64,000 nucleotides of DNA from Companilactobacillus huachuanensis (GCF_005404815.1 NZ_BJDF01000004.1:62001-126000), one strand, 5' to 3'. Counted from the first letter of the stretch, positions 33,970-43,424 are shown. Numbers and translations are program-made. Notes: a model not told the origin generated them from the sequence alone.

Positions 33970-35310
33970 ATGAGCAATGAAAAAGATAAATTTAGTCTGA
34001 AAAGAGATCTTGGTTTCTTTCCAGCACTATCAACAGTAATGGGTCTTGTAATCGGAGGGGGAGTTTTCTTTAAAATCTCCAGCGTTACAGCCACTACTGG
34101 ATCAGCCAGTTTAACTATTTTCGTATGGCTTTTAGCTGGTTTTATTACAATCAATGCCGGATTAACAGTGGCTGAATTAGCTTCTGCATTGCCTGTTGCC
34201 GGCGGAATTTACAAATATATCGAATATATTTATGGAAAAGTTCCTGCTTTCTTACTGGCTTGGGCTCAATCGGTTATTTACTATCCAGCTGGAATTTCCG
34301 CACTTTCGATTATCTTTGCCACCCAAGTGTTAAATTTATGCAATCTTCCTAAAGTTTGGCAAATACCCATTGCTATTACCTTGGCAGTCTTTTTATTTGC
34401 CGTCAATCTTTTAGGCGCTAAAGTCGGTGGACGAATTCAGTCAATTGCCTTGATTGCCAAATTAATTCCAATCATATTGATAATTATCGTAGGAATTTTC
34501 ACACCAGCAACCCATCCTGTATCACTCTTCCCAGTTACATCAGGCAGTCATTCTGACTTTTGGTCATCAATGGGCGGTGGTCTTTTAGCAACAATGTTTG
34601 CTTTTGATGGCTGGATGAATGTTGGTAACCTAGCCGGAGAAATGAAGAAACCTGAGAAGGACTTGGCAAAATCAATTATTGTGGGATTATTTTTTATCAC
34701 TTTGATTTATGTTCTAATCAGTTTTGTTTTCATCAAATCGTTGCCTTTTCACCTGATTCCTGGAAATCAAAATGCTGCCTCTGAGGCTGCAATTAAAATT
34801 TTTGGAGAAATTGGTGGGAAAATTGTTACGATCGGTATTTTGATTTCGGTATTTGGCTCTGTCAATGGCTATACAATGACCGGATCACGTGTAAGTTACG
34901 TCCTAGGTACTGATGATGAAATCGTCTTTTCAAAATTCTTTGGAACATTGACTAAAAAAACTCGCGTTCCTGCCAATGCTGGAATTATTCAAACTATTAT
35001 TGCCATAATAATGATTTTCATGGGTAGTTTTGATTACCTCACTGACATGCTAGTTTTCGTAATGTGGATTTTTTCAATGATGATGTTCATTGGCGTATTT
35101 ATCCTTCGACGCAATGAACCAGATTTAAAGCGTCCTTATAAAATTAGTTTTTATCCAATTCCACCAATTATTGCTTTATTAGGTGGTGGCTATATCATTA
35201 TTTCTACCTTGATACGTCAACCTGGTTTGGCCTTTATGGGTATCGGAATTACACTACTCGGTTTACCAATTTATTATATTCATTATTTTTATAAAAAAAG
35301 GTCGCTTTGA
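33970..35310 (+). CDS. APC-superfamily amino acid permease
   Basis: 446 residues, twelve predicted helices. Helix 1 carries the substrate motif VMGLVIGGGVFFKISSV, followed by the GGIYKYIEYIYGKVPAFLLAW segment (split) typical of LAT-type exchangers such as SteT. Start at ATG 33970 behind GAGGGGG; 16 in-frame codons upstream have no site. Substrate not clear; a serine/threonine or other neutral amino-acid exchanger is possible. It is divergent from the oxidoreductase gene. Confidence 0.9.
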   Translation: MSNEKDKFSLKRDLGFFPALSTVMGLVIGGGVFFKISSVTATTGSASLTIFVWLLAGFITINAGLTVAELASALPVAGGIYKYIEYIYGKVPAFLLAWAQSVIYYPAGISALSIIFATQVLNLCNLPKVWQIPIAITLAVFLFAVNLLGAKVGGRIQSIALIAKLIPIILIIIVGIFTPATHPVSLFPVTSGSHSDFWSSMGGGLLATMFAFDGWMNVGNLAGEMKKPEKDLAKSIIVGLFFITLIYVLISFVFIKSLPFHLIPGNQNAASEAAIKIFGEIGGKIVTIGILISVFGSVNGYTMTGSRVSYVLGTDDEIVFSKFFGTLTKKTRVPANAGIIQTIIAIIMIFMGSFDYLTDMLVFVMWIFSMMMFIGVFILRRNEPDLKRPYKISFYPIPPIIALLGGGYIIISTLIRQPGLAFMGIGITLLGLPIYYIHYFYKKRSL

Positions 35311-35332
35311 TGGCGGCTTTTTTTTTTGAAGG
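35291..35332 (+). terminator. Terminator at the permease gene end
   Basis: AAAAAAAGGTCGC pairs with GCGGCTTTTTTTTTT around TTTGATG, overlapping the last codons. Confidence 0.7.
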
Positions 35333-35378
35333 TTATAATTTTCTTGAATATCATTTGAAACGAATTGCAGGTGTTTTC

Positions 35379-36707
35379 ATGAAAGTTCAATTCAACAACA
35401 AACTTGAAGAGCGTTTAGTTCGAGGGACTCTTAAAGTTCAAAAATTATTAATTTATCGAATTATTCAACGAACTTTATTATTAATCTTTCCCTTTGCTTT
35501 ATTTGGAAGTTTTATAAAAATAATTCAGACGATTGTCCTGGGTAAAGAGGGCTTCCTGACTGATGTCTTTCCAACATTTAACAATGACTATATTTATCGT
35601 TTGATCGAAAATATTGCAAACGCCTTGTATAATCTTTCACTCGGCTGGGTATCTGTCATTGCTATTTTTGGAGCAGCCAAGTATACGGCCAAATATTATC
35701 ATCGTGACGATCAGTTGGCTGGTATCACCGCTATAAGTTCCCTTTTAATTATGGATTATGCTTATTCTAAAGTGCAGCCTTTCTCGTTTCATCCAAATAT
35801 CTTAGGCATGCGGGGACTTCTTTTTGCCATTGTATCTGGAATGATTATCGGATGGATTTTCAAAAAATTTAGTCGTCCAGCCCCAAATCTTGAAAAAGGC
35901 CAGCCAACGACAGGCATTCTAGAAAGAACTTTTATCTCTTTGAAACCAATTATTATTTCTTTAATTATCGCAATTATTTTCAGCACTTTGATTAACGTAA
36001 CTTATTATTCAGAAGCGCCTGGAAACTTTATTAATGCTCTTTCTACGGAATATACTTCAAGTAATAATTGGACACAATTAGGAAAAACATTAATTTTCTC
36101 CATCTACACATTAATCATGTCATTCTTCGGTTGGTCGGGAACATACTCGGCTCTTGGTATGGAAAAAATGGACGTCTTATCAACTATTAACTTGAATTAC
36201 GCCCTCCAAAAGCACACCGCTTGGAACGCTCCAAATCCATTCACCAGTTCAACACTTTATCATGCTTTTGCTACATTTGGTGGAACCGGTTCAATTCTGG
36301 GATTGATCATTGCTATTCTAATCGTTTCAAAAGATAAAGACTTTCAAACTGTTGCTCGTTGGGCAATGATACCTAGTGTTTTCAACATCAGTAGTGGCGT
36401 TATAACGGGTATACCGGTCCTCTTCAATGTTATTTTTCTGATTCCATTTCTCTTAGCGCCCTTGGCCAATATGCTGATGGCCGCTATCGCTATAACATTA
36501 CACTTAATGCCACCGAGTGTTTATCCTGTTCCAGTTGGTACTCCAGGGCCCCTGATTGCCTTTATCGGTACTAATGGCAGCTGGCAAGCCCTGGGCTTCT
36601 CTATCTTGGCGATAATCATTTCGGTATACATCTATATACCTTTTGTTAAAATGGCCGCTAAGGTGAAATTATTAGACAATCCTGGTATTGAAGAAGGTGA
36701 AGTCTAA
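35379..36707 (+). CDS. PTS-type EIIC membrane protein
   Basis: 442 residues from ATG 35379 (AGGTG upstream). Ten or so helices; the pattern fits the lactose/cellobiose EIIC family: N-terminal amphipathic region KLEERLVRGTLKVQKLLIYR, FGWSGTYSALGM in the middle, ITGIPVLFNVIFLIPFLLAP near 345 and MPPSVYPVPVGTPGP near 395. No EIIA or EIIB gene is near, so phosphotransfer would need partners elsewhere, or it may work as a facilitator. It overlaps a hydrolase gene by one base. Confidence 0.85.
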   Translation: MKVQFNNKLEERLVRGTLKVQKLLIYRIIQRTLLLIFPFALFGSFIKIIQTIVLGKEGFLTDVFPTFNNDYIYRLIENIANALYNLSLGWVSVIAIFGAAKYTAKYYHRDDQLAGITAISSLLIMDYAYSKVQPFSFHPNILGMRGLLFAIVSGMIIGWIFKKFSRPAPNLEKGQPTTGILERTFISLKPIIISLIIAIIFSTLINVTYYSEAPGNFINALSTEYTSSNNWTQLGKTLIFSIYTLIMSFFGWSGTYSALGMEKMDVLSTINLNYALQKHTAWNAPNPFTSSTLYHAFATFGGTGSILGLIIAILIVSKDKDFQTVARWAMIPSVFNISSGVITGIPVLFNVIFLIPFLLAPLANMLMAAIAITLHLMPPSVYPVPVGTPGPLIAFIGTNGSWQALGFSILAIIISVYIYIPFVKMAAKVKLLDNPGIEEGEV

Positions 36708-37603
36708 TGCGGATGCAACTTCGTAATTTAAGACAAAACAAAAATTTCAAATATCTACTGAGTCTGTTTATCATCTTGATACTTCTTGGTGTCCCTTCAT
36801 ATATGTGGACCAAAAGTAACGTTTCGACCTTGGCTGGACGATACAATTCACCAATGTCACCCGTCATTATGATTCCCGGAAGTAGTGCTTCTGCCAACCG
36901 TTTTGATGATTTGGTTAAAACAATCAATCGTCAATACGGCGAGCATCACAGTCTTCTTAAGATGACTGTTCACACCAATGATTCGATCACATACACTGGT
37001 AGCATTCGTCCAAATGATACCCGGCCCTTTATCGTTGTTGGCTTCGAAAATAATAAGGATGGTTATGCCAATATCAAGAAACAGGCGGCTTGGTTTAATT
37101 CAGCTTTCAATAAACTCAAGTCGCGTTATCGTTTCAATAACTTCAATGCCTTTGGACACTCCAATGGTGGTCTAATTTGGACCTACTTCTTGGAACACTA
37201 TTTTGACGACTCAACAATTACTGTCAATCATATGTTAACTGTTGGTACGCCTTACAATTTTGAAGAAAAGAACACTTCCAATCGGACACAGATGCTGAAC
37301 GATTTAGTTAAAGATCGAAATAAGATTCCCACCAGTTTGACCTACTATTCAGTTGCCGGAACGCAGCTCTATACAGACGATGGTATCGTTCCGCTTGGTA
37401 GTGTTGACGCTGGTAAATATATTTACGAAGGTCATATCAAGCGTTATACATTGATCACTCTAACTGGTGACAAAGCACAGCATTCTGATATGATTGCCAA
37501 CACTCAATTTATCGATATTTTCCATCAGTACATTGTTGGAAATGGTATAAACAATTCAGGCAATAGTCGAACAAGTAAGAAAGTCCCTGATCCTCAACCA
37601 TAA
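36707..37603 (+). CDS. DUF915-type alpha/beta hydrolase, membrane-anchored
   Basis: 298 residues with one N-terminal transmembrane segment (about 18-36), so the catalytic domain should lie outside. Ser nucleophile in AFGHSNGGLIW (about 151), Asp candidate in DDGIVPLGS (about 225), His in AQHSDMI (about 262). The oxyanion region is VIMIPGSSAS. DUF915 enzymes are lipase/esterase-like with unknown substrates. Translation is coupled to the EIIC gene (TAATG), which suggests a shared substrate. Confidence 0.88.
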   Translation: MRMQLRNLRQNKNFKYLLSLFIILILLGVPSYMWTKSNVSTLAGRYNSPMSPVIMIPGSSASANRFDDLVKTINRQYGEHHSLLKMTVHTNDSITYTGSIRPNDTRPFIVVGFENNKDGYANIKKQAAWFNSAFNKLKSRYRFNNFNAFGHSNGGLIWTYFLEHYFDDSTITVNHMLTVGTPYNFEEKNTSNRTQMLNDLVKDRNKIPTSLTYYSVAGTQLYTDDGIVPLGSVDAGKYIYEGHIKRYTLITLTGDKAQHSDMIANTQFIDIFHQYIVGNGINNSGNSRTSKKVPDPQP

Positions 37604-37608
37604 TTAAC

Positions 37609-37637
37609 TTGTATTAAGTCTATTTTTTAAATACAAT
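37609..37637 (+). promoter_or_regulatory. Promoter immediately before the histidine kinase gene
   Basis: TTGTAT (37609-37614), 17 bp, TACAAT (37632-37637). TTGTATT and AATACAA also form an inverted repeat. The ATG is 7 bases after the -10 box and no ribosome site intervenes, so a leaderless message is possible. Confidence 0.5.
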
Positions 37638-37643
37638 TAGCAT

Positions 37644-38990
37644 ATGGTATATATAGACTGGCAACTAAGCTTTGTAGCGAATTTCTTTATGCTATTTGCT
37701 ATTTTACAAATGCATCGCTACTTTTTGAATTCATTTAATATAGGACATTTAATATCCGATGTAACCGTTTCTTTAATATTTGGTTATATCGGATTATTTG
37801 TTGATGATATCTTTATTTTATTATTCGTCTGCTTCATTCTGCTATGCAATTGGCTTTGGAATAAGGGTAAGAAATTAGATATGCAAAAGTCGATTTCACT
37901 AGTAATGGCGGCTAATTTCGAAACAGTCTTATTCAGTTTAGCGACATATACAGCTCGAATTATCTTCTTCGTTGCATTAAATGAATGGAAATTACAAATT
38001 TTAGAGGAGTTCCAACAAAATTTCATTCTCGTTTCCATACTGATAAATGCTATCTATATCATCTTGTTTTTATTATTGGCCAATTTTTATCGGGCCGCTA
38101 CGGTAAAATTATGGATTCAAGTCGAACAATACCACCTCGGTAAAAGGGTCTTCACGATGTCTTTCAGCGTCTTTGTGGCATTCATGGTCATTCTACTGAT
38201 TAGTGATCTACAATCCGTTACAGCGACATTACAGGCTATTATCCTAGTAGTTTTCACTGTAATCATCACATTGACATATCGCCAACTGATTTTTTTCGTA
38301 AAAACCATTGCCATTCAACGTCAAGCTCAAGCAAAAGTTATTTATAACAAACAACTAAACGATTATTTAACCAGTGTACGTCAACAATATACCGACTTGC
38401 GTAAGTTCAAACATGATTTTCAAAACATAATGTTATCAATGAAAACATTTGTTGACCAAAGTGACTCTAAAGAATTAAAACAATACTACCAAGATATCGT
38501 TCAGTCTCAGGCTAAGCTACTCCCAACTGACAGTGGCAATATTGCCCAAGCTCAAGTTATCGACAGCGATATGATCCGCGGAATATTAATTCAAAAATTT
38601 TTTCTTGCTCGGAATCAAGGCATTAATTTTCAACTAGAATTAACTAAAGACAATTATCATTTTACAAATGATATCTTAATTATCGTCAGAATTTTGGGAA
38701 TTCTCTTAGACAATGCTTTTGAATATGTACAGACGATTGATGAAAAAAACGTCACTTGTGCCATCACTCAAGACGATAATATTACAGAGATCACTGTCGA
38801 CAATCCTGTTAAAGGTAGCTTGAATTTCAAAGATTTTTTCCAAACTGGTTACACGACCAAAGAAAATCATACGGGATTTGGTCTATCAAATACTCGCCGT
38901 TTAATCTCAGAAACTGATAATCTATACTTAGAAACTAAAATTATTCATGGTCATCTGTTGATGACTTTAATTATTGTAGGGGGTGATTAA
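37644..38990 (+). CDS. AgrC/ComD-type sensor histidine kinase
   Basis: 448 residues: six or seven N-terminal helices (to about 215), then a kinase part of the peptide-pheromone (HPK10) type. The phospho-His is in RKFKHDFQNIMLSM (about 256); the N box reads ILLDNAFEY and the G box TGFGLSNTRRLI. Such kinases sense secreted peptides. No precursor peptide gene or AgrB-like protease is visible beside it. The response-regulator gene begins at the next base. Confidence 0.9.
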   Translation: MVYIDWQLSFVANFFMLFAILQMHRYFLNSFNIGHLISDVTVSLIFGYIGLFVDDIFILLFVCFILLCNWLWNKGKKLDMQKSISLVMAANFETVLFSLATYTARIIFFVALNEWKLQILEEFQQNFILVSILINAIYIILFLLLANFYRAATVKLWIQVEQYHLGKRVFTMSFSVFVAFMVILLISDLQSVTATLQAIILVVFTVIITLTYRQLIFFVKTIAIQRQAQAKVIYNKQLNDYLTSVRQQYTDLRKFKHDFQNIMLSMKTFVDQSDSKELKQYYQDIVQSQAKLLPTDSGNIAQAQVIDSDMIRGILIQKFFLARNQGINFQLELTKDNYHFTNDILIIVRILGILLDNAFEYVQTIDEKNVTCAITQDDNITEITVDNPVKGSLNFKDFFQTGYTTKENHTGFGLSNTRRLISETDNLYLETKIIHGHLLMTLIIVGGD

Positions 38991-39740
38991 GTGTTTCCAG
39001 TTTATTTACTCGAAGACAACTCCATTCAACGCCAGAAATACGTGGAATTTATTCAGAATGGTATTTTGATAAATGATGCCAATCTCGAATTAAAGTCAAC
39101 TTCTGATTCAGTTGAAAAATTCTACCAAGATTATGTACCTAAAGAACAAGGCCTATATTTCTTAGATATGGAAATTCGTGATGATAAATTTGCTGGCCTG
39201 AATATTGCCGAGAAAATTCGTAAGGATGATCCGATGGCCCAAATTGTTTTTATCACCACTCACGACGAACTGTCCTTAACCACATTGGAGCGCAAAATTG
39301 CCCCCATGGATTACATTTTGAAGAATAAAGGTCTAGATGAAATCAAGCACCGTATCACCGACGACATCGAAATGGCACAGAATAATCTTCAAAAATACAG
39401 TCACTCTTCCAAAAATCTATTGGATTATAAAATCGGCAGTCGTTATTTTTCAATCATGATGGACGATGTCATTATGTTGTACACCCAAAAGGACGTCCCC
39501 GGTCGAATATTCATTGTCACAAAAAATCAGTTAGCCGAATTCAGCGGCTCATTGAACACCTTTGAAACAGACTATCCTAGCCTATTTCGTTGTAATCGAA
39601 GTTATTTAGTTAATCTAGATAACGCAACGACATACGACAGTCACTCAAGAACATTATCATTTATTGATAATTCAACCTGTGAAGTTTCATTCCGTAAAAG
39701 TAAGGAGCTAACTCGATTACTTTCTAAAAAAAAGAATTAA
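38991..39740 (+). CDS. AgrA/ComE-type LytTR response regulator
   Basis: 249 residues. Receiver domain 1-125 with the acidic pair in YLLEDNS, phospho-Asp in YFLDMEIRDD (about 60) and Lys in YILKNKG. LytTR DNA-binding domain from about 145 (DYKIGSRYFSIMMDDVIML) with FRCNRSYLVNLDNA. GTG start directly after the kinase stop, behind GGGGGTGATTAA. Targets would carry paired LytTR direct repeats; none was identified with confidence here. Confidence 0.93.
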   Translation: MFPVYLLEDNSIQRQKYVEFIQNGILINDANLELKSTSDSVEKFYQDYVPKEQGLYFLDMEIRDDKFAGLNIAEKIRKDDPMAQIVFITTHDELSLTTLERKIAPMDYILKNKGLDEIKHRITDDIEMAQNNLQKYSHSSKNLLDYKIGSRYFSIMMDDVIMLYTQKDVPGRIFIVTKNQLAEFSGSLNTFETDYPSLFRCNRSYLVNLDNATTYDSHSRTLSFIDNSTCEVSFRKSKELTRLLSKKKN

Positions 39741-39748
39741 CTTCCACA

Positions 39749-39792
39749 TAGAGGATCTTCAAATGCGTAAAAGCGTTTCAGGGTCCTTTTTA
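39749..39792 (+). terminator. Terminator of the two-component operon
   Basis: AGGATCTTCAAATGC pairs with GCGTTTCAGGGTCCT, then TTTTTATTTT. Confidence 0.8.
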
Positions 39793-39842
39793 TTTTGGAC
39801 ATATTTAACTATCTTCACACGTCATCTGAACTTACGAATCCC

Positions 39843-39877
39843 AAAAAAAGATACCCAACCACCAAAGGTCAAGTATC
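39843..39877 (-). terminator. Terminator of the XRE regulator gene
   Basis: On minus, AGATACTTGACC pairs with GGTTGGGTATCT before TTTTTTTGG. Confidence 0.65.
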
Positions 39878-39880
39878 TAT

Positions 39881-40093
39881 CTATTTTCGTCCAACTAATC
39901 TATCCAAACTAACTTCATAAACATCAGCAAACCGCATCATCATATAGATATCGGGAGTTCTCGTGTTGTGTTCGTATTTTGAAATCGTCGTAATATCGAC
40001 ATGCAACATTTTAGAAACTTCACGTTCCGATAAATTACATCTTTTTCGACAACTTCTCAAGTTATCACCTAAGAAAACTTTTTCATGATTCAT
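39881..40093 (-). CDS. XRE family DNA-binding protein
   Basis: 70 residues, almost entirely a helix-turn-helix: NLRSCRKRCNLSEREVSKML then HVDITTISKYEHNTRTPDIY and FADVYEVSLDRLVG. Start at ATG 40093, six bases after GAGGG; a TTG frame start four codons upstream overlaps this site. No effector domain. Probably a small repressor; target unknown. It is convergent with the two-component operon. Confidence 0.85.
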   Translation of the reverse strand: MNHEKVFLGDNLRSCRKRCNLSEREVSKMLHVDITTISKYEHNTRTPDIYMMMRFADVYEVSLDRLVGRK

Positions 40094-40183
40094 GATATCC
40101 CTCAATTCTTACTTATGACAATATTATATTTCAGAAAGAATAGTAAAAGCATAGATTGTCTTTAAACGTATCGATTTTCCCGA

Positions 40184-40375
40184 TTAACGTAAAGAAACAA
40201 GTGTTTGAACACCATAAATCAATAAAAATGCTGCAAAAGCCAAGCTTGCAATCGTCGCAATCAATGCAAAAATCAACGGACTAGATTGTTTTTTTAGATT
40301 ATTAAAATATTGTTTTGAAACATAGATTTGCCAAATACCAATTAAAATAGCACCTATTCCAAAAATTAATTTCAT
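40184..40375 (-). CDS. Small two-helix membrane protein
   Basis: 63 residues: helices at about 2-18 and 35-58, joined by a basic linker (KQYFNNLKKQSS). No family recognised. AGAAAGATAAC upstream is a weak ribosome site. It lies upstream of the XRE gene on the same strand, 90 bp apart, so co-transcription is possible. Confidence 0.55.
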   Translation of the reverse strand: MKLIFGIGAILIGIWQIYVSKQYFNNLKKQSSPLIFALIATIASLAFAAFLLIYGVQTLVSLR

Positions 40376-40410
40376 AATAGTTATCTTTCTGCCACTTTAG
40401 GCTTATTTAA

Positions 40411-40554
40411 TTATTAAAGGCTGAAGGTTAGATTAAGTATACCCTTCCAGAGATAAGCGTCTTACTCTCTTTTGGAAATAAATAAACTGACTTTGATAAT
40501 ATCACAGCAACATAGATATTAAAGTTAAAGTTTCATCATTCAGCCTTTATTAAA
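40411..40554 (+). mobile_element. Degenerate coreless MITE
   Basis: Ends form an inverted repeat TTATTAAAGGCTGAA / TTCAGCCTTTATTAA. The inside keeps TTCCAGAGATAAG and ATATCACAGCAACA-like arm fragments but no cloverleaf. A further stub ACGGCATACTT at about 40597 belongs to another lost copy. Confidence 0.5.
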
Positions 40555-40615
40555 TTCAATCTTTATCTAACATTCTTGTAATCACTATCATTGTTAACGG
40601 CATACTTTATAATAC

Positions 40616-40939
40616 CTGAAGGTTGAAAGGTGAGAAATTAATCTAACCTTTATTATTACAGGCTTAGAGCTGATTTATTTAAATAAGCAGAAGTTTTTAC
40701 TTTACTGTTCCACCATTAAAAAAAAATAAACTAGTTGGAAGAGCTGAAAGTATTCATTTGCCGCGAAAGTGGCGTTAGGACTTTAGTCCTTACACCACCG
40801 GGCGTGTTGGAGACTTACCGGTTTTTGGTAAGGCTTCAACCGAGATTCGAGACCGCCTTTTGGCTCGAATCGTACCGCGCAGCATATGAATACTTTCAGC
40901 TCTGGAAACGGCATAATGCATCAAACTTTCAACCTTCAG
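40616..40939 (+). mobile_element. Full MITE with complete cloverleaf core
   Basis: Terminal repeats CTGAAGGTTGAAAG and CTTTCAACCTTCAG (the G/C change is matched in both ends). Core about 40733-40912: hairpin 1 GTGGCGTTAGGAC/GTCCTTACACCAC, hairpin 2 GTTGGAGACTTACC/GGTAAGGCTTCAAC, hairpin 3 GATTCGAGACC/GGCTCGAATC. No clear flanking duplication. Confidence 0.85.
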
Positions 40940-40983
40940 TTATTATTATAAAACCATAATACATTGGTCTCTGCGACGGAATT

Positions 40984-42342
40984 CTACTTCAATGTAAGTT
41001 TAGTAACACATTCAATATGGTTTGTCATTGGGAACATATCAACTGGAGTTACATCTCCAATTTCATATGTATCACTTAATAATTCCAAATCACGTGCCAA
41101 AGTGGCAGGGTTACAACTGATATAAACGATACGTTTTGGTTTGATATTCTTCAATGAATCAATCAATGAATTAGCCAAGCCTTTACGTGGAGGATCAACC
41201 ATCAAGACATCAACTGAAACTTCATTCTTAGCCCAATCATTCAAGACATCTTCAGTCTTACCAACAATGAAATCAGTATTAGTAATATTGTTCAATTTAG
41301 CATTTTGGTCGGCATCTTTAACGGCATCTTCAATAATTTCGATACCAGTAACATGCTTAGCCTTATTTGCCAATGAAAGTCCAATTGTACCAATTCCTGA
41401 ATAAGCGTCGACAACATTTTCCTTACCTGTCAATTCAGCCTTATCAATAGCTAATTTGTAAAGGTTTTGAGTTTGAACGGGATTAACTTGGTAGAAGGAT
41501 TTTGGTGAAATACGATACTTGTGTCCCAAAATTTCATCATCAATATACTTCTTACCACCAAGTAATGTCATCTTTTGACCCAAAATAACGTTAGTATTCT
41601 TTGAATTGATGTTCAAGAAAACTGATTTGATTTCAGGATTGATTAAGATTTCTTTGGTGATGTCCTTATAGTGAGAAATATCAGGAGTTCTTGAAACTAG
41701 AACAACCATCATTTCACCTGTAAAGTAAGCGCGGCGAACCATAATTGTCTTGATTTGTCCCTTTTGATTTTGTTCATCAAAACCACGAACGTTATACTTA
41801 CGCAAAATATCACGAACACGGATGATTTCAGCGTCAATTTTAGGATCTTGAATTAAGAAGTTTTCCATAGGTACTAAATCATGTGAACGACGACGATAGA
41901 AACCAGTTGTCAATTTACCATTGACTTGGCGAACTGGAACTTGTGCCTTATTACGATAATTGAATGGTGATTCCATTCCTAAAGTATCGTTAACAGTAAT
42001 ATCCTTCAAACCGATCTTATTAAAGTCTGTAACAACTTGGTTGTGTTTGAATTCTAGTTGCTTGTCATACTTCAAGTGGCTCAATGGAGCAATTCCTGTT
42101 TGAGCATAAACTGCATCGATATCATGAACTCGATCAGGTGACTCTACTAAAACTTTAAGCGTCTTGGCAAAGCCAAAGTTCTTATTCACACGTGTGATAA
42201 CGGCTTTAACTTTTTCACCTGGCAATGCATTGTCGACAAAAAGTGTGAAATCATCAACTTTAGCAACACCTTTACCTTCATACGAGAGGTCTTGGATGTC
42301 TAATTCTATTTCTTGGTTCTTCTTCAAATTTGGTTTTTCCAT
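40984..42342 (-). CDS. rlmD: 23S rRNA (uracil-5-)-methyltransferase, RlmD/RumA type
   Basis: 452 residues. TRAM domain at 5-65 (IELDIQDLSYEGKGVAKVDD), central RNA-binding part, SAM-dependent domain with VDAYSGIGTIGLSLA, MVDPPRKGL, and the catalytic Cys in YISCNPATLARDL (about 410). The iron-sulphur cysteines of the E. coli enzyme are missing: the region is APLSHLKYDKQLEFKH. The exact target uridine (747 or 1939 or both) is therefore uncertain. It is downstream of dagK, as in many Firmicutes. Confidence 0.93.
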   Translation of the reverse strand: MEKPNLKKNQEIELDIQDLSYEGKGVAKVDDFTLFVDNALPGEKVKAVITRVNKNFGFAKTLKVLVESPDRVHDIDAVYAQTGIAPLSHLKYDKQLEFKHNQVVTDFNKIGLKDITVNDTLGMESPFNYRNKAQVPVRQVNGKLTTGFYRRRSHDLVPMENFLIQDPKIDAEIIRVRDILRKYNVRGFDEQNQKGQIKTIMVRRAYFTGEMMVVLVSRTPDISHYKDITKEILINPEIKSVFLNINSKNTNVILGQKMTLLGGKKYIDDEILGHKYRISPKSFYQVNPVQTQNLYKLAIDKAELTGKENVVDAYSGIGTIGLSLANKAKHVTGIEIIEDAVKDADQNAKLNNITNTDFIVGKTEDVLNDWAKNEVSVDVLMVDPPRKGLANSLIDSLKNIKPKRIVYISCNPATLARDLELLSDTYEIGDVTPVDMFPMTNHIECVTKLTLK

Positions 42343-42401
42343 TTTTCACCTATACATAGAAAAAAGAAGTGTCCAAAATCGATACACTTCCTAATTCTTA
42401 T

Positions 42402-43424
42402 TTATTTATCTGTTTCTTTATCATTATCTGATTTATCTGAATCAAGGTTTTTTTCTTCTTCAATAATCTTCTCACCAGCATCTTTTTCGCTGAGAGTTGA
42501 TGTATCAATTGCTTTGAGTGGTATTGAATCAACATTAGCGTAAATATTTAAATGGTTATGCAAGTTAGTAAATTCCATCGGAGCATCCCCACCATATTCA
42601 CCATCAAGGTTGACCATGACCCGGTTTTCGTCGTTTGCTTTAACACTGATTTTTTTAGTCTTCGTGTAAATAACCTTGGGATTATAGACATGACGACCAC
42701 CATTTAGAACTAAGGCAATCAAATGTACTAAATCACGCAAATTAGTTTCCTTCACGATAATCAATGAGAAAGTTCCATCACCAATGACTGAGTTGGGAGC
42801 AATTTGTTCCATTCCACCAATTGAATTAGTCAATCCAATTAGAAACATCGTTGCCTTCCCATCAAAAATACCGTCGTCATATTCGATGTGCATGTCAATA
42901 GGACTGATACGAGGTAACATTTCTGCACCTTTTACCAAGTAGGCCAAGTAACCCAAAATTGATTTATAAGCTGAAGGCACTTCATAAGTCAATTCGGTCA
43001 TCGACCCACCGCCAGCGATATTAATAAAGTAACTCTTGCCAGCTTGTCCAATATCAACTGGTAACTTCTGACCTTTCAATATCACTTTGGCAGCCTCGAC
43101 AACATCATCACGAGGAATCTTCAAAGCTCGGGCATAATCATTCGTTGTTCCGGCCGGAATAATTGCCATTTCAGGACGGTGCTCCAAATCGGCAATTCCG
43201 TTAACAACTTCATTGATTGTTCCATCACCACCAGCAGCAACTATTAAGTCAAAGCCCTCTTTAGCTACTCGTCTGGCTTCATCTTTAGCTGAGTTTTTTT
43301 TCGGTGTCGTTCGATAAGCACTAGCCTCATAACCAGCTTTTTCAATAATATTCAAAATGTCTCCAACATTACTGTTCATGGTCTCGTGACCTGAAGTTGG
43401 ATTATATATAAGTCTAGCCCGCAT
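42402..43424 (-). CDS. dagK: Diacylglycerol kinase (lipid kinase)
   Basis: 340 residues. DgkB-type catalytic fold with nucleotide loop AAGGDGTINEVVNGI (about 65), PAGTTNDYARAL, and LVNLDGEYGGDAP near the end. Recycles diacylglycerol left by lipoteichoic-acid synthesis. The last 35 residues are a charged tail rich in Glu/Asp/Lys, not part of the fold. Twelve bp after gatB. Confidence 0.94.
   Translation of the reverse strand: MRARLIYNPTSGHETMNSNVGDILNIIEKAGYEASAYRTTPKKNSAKDEARRVAKEGFDLIVAAGGDGTINEVVNGIADLEHRPEMAIIPAGTTNDYARALKIPRDDVVEAAKVILKGQKLPVDIGQAGKSYFINIAGGGSMTELTYEVPSAYKSILGYLAYLVKGAEMLPRISPIDMHIEYDDGIFDGKATMFLIGLTNSIGGMEQIAPNSVIGDGTFSLIIVKETNLRDLVHLIALVLNGGRHVYNPKVIYTKTKKISVKANDENRVMVNLDGEYGGDAPMEFTNLHNHLNIYANVDSIPLKAIDTSTLSEKDAGEKIIEEEKNLDSDKSDNDKETDK

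Noticed and set aside
33843-34154. 103-codon minus-strand frame
   Set aside because: It lies antisense to the start of the APC permease, lacks a ribosome site and has no recognisable protein pattern.
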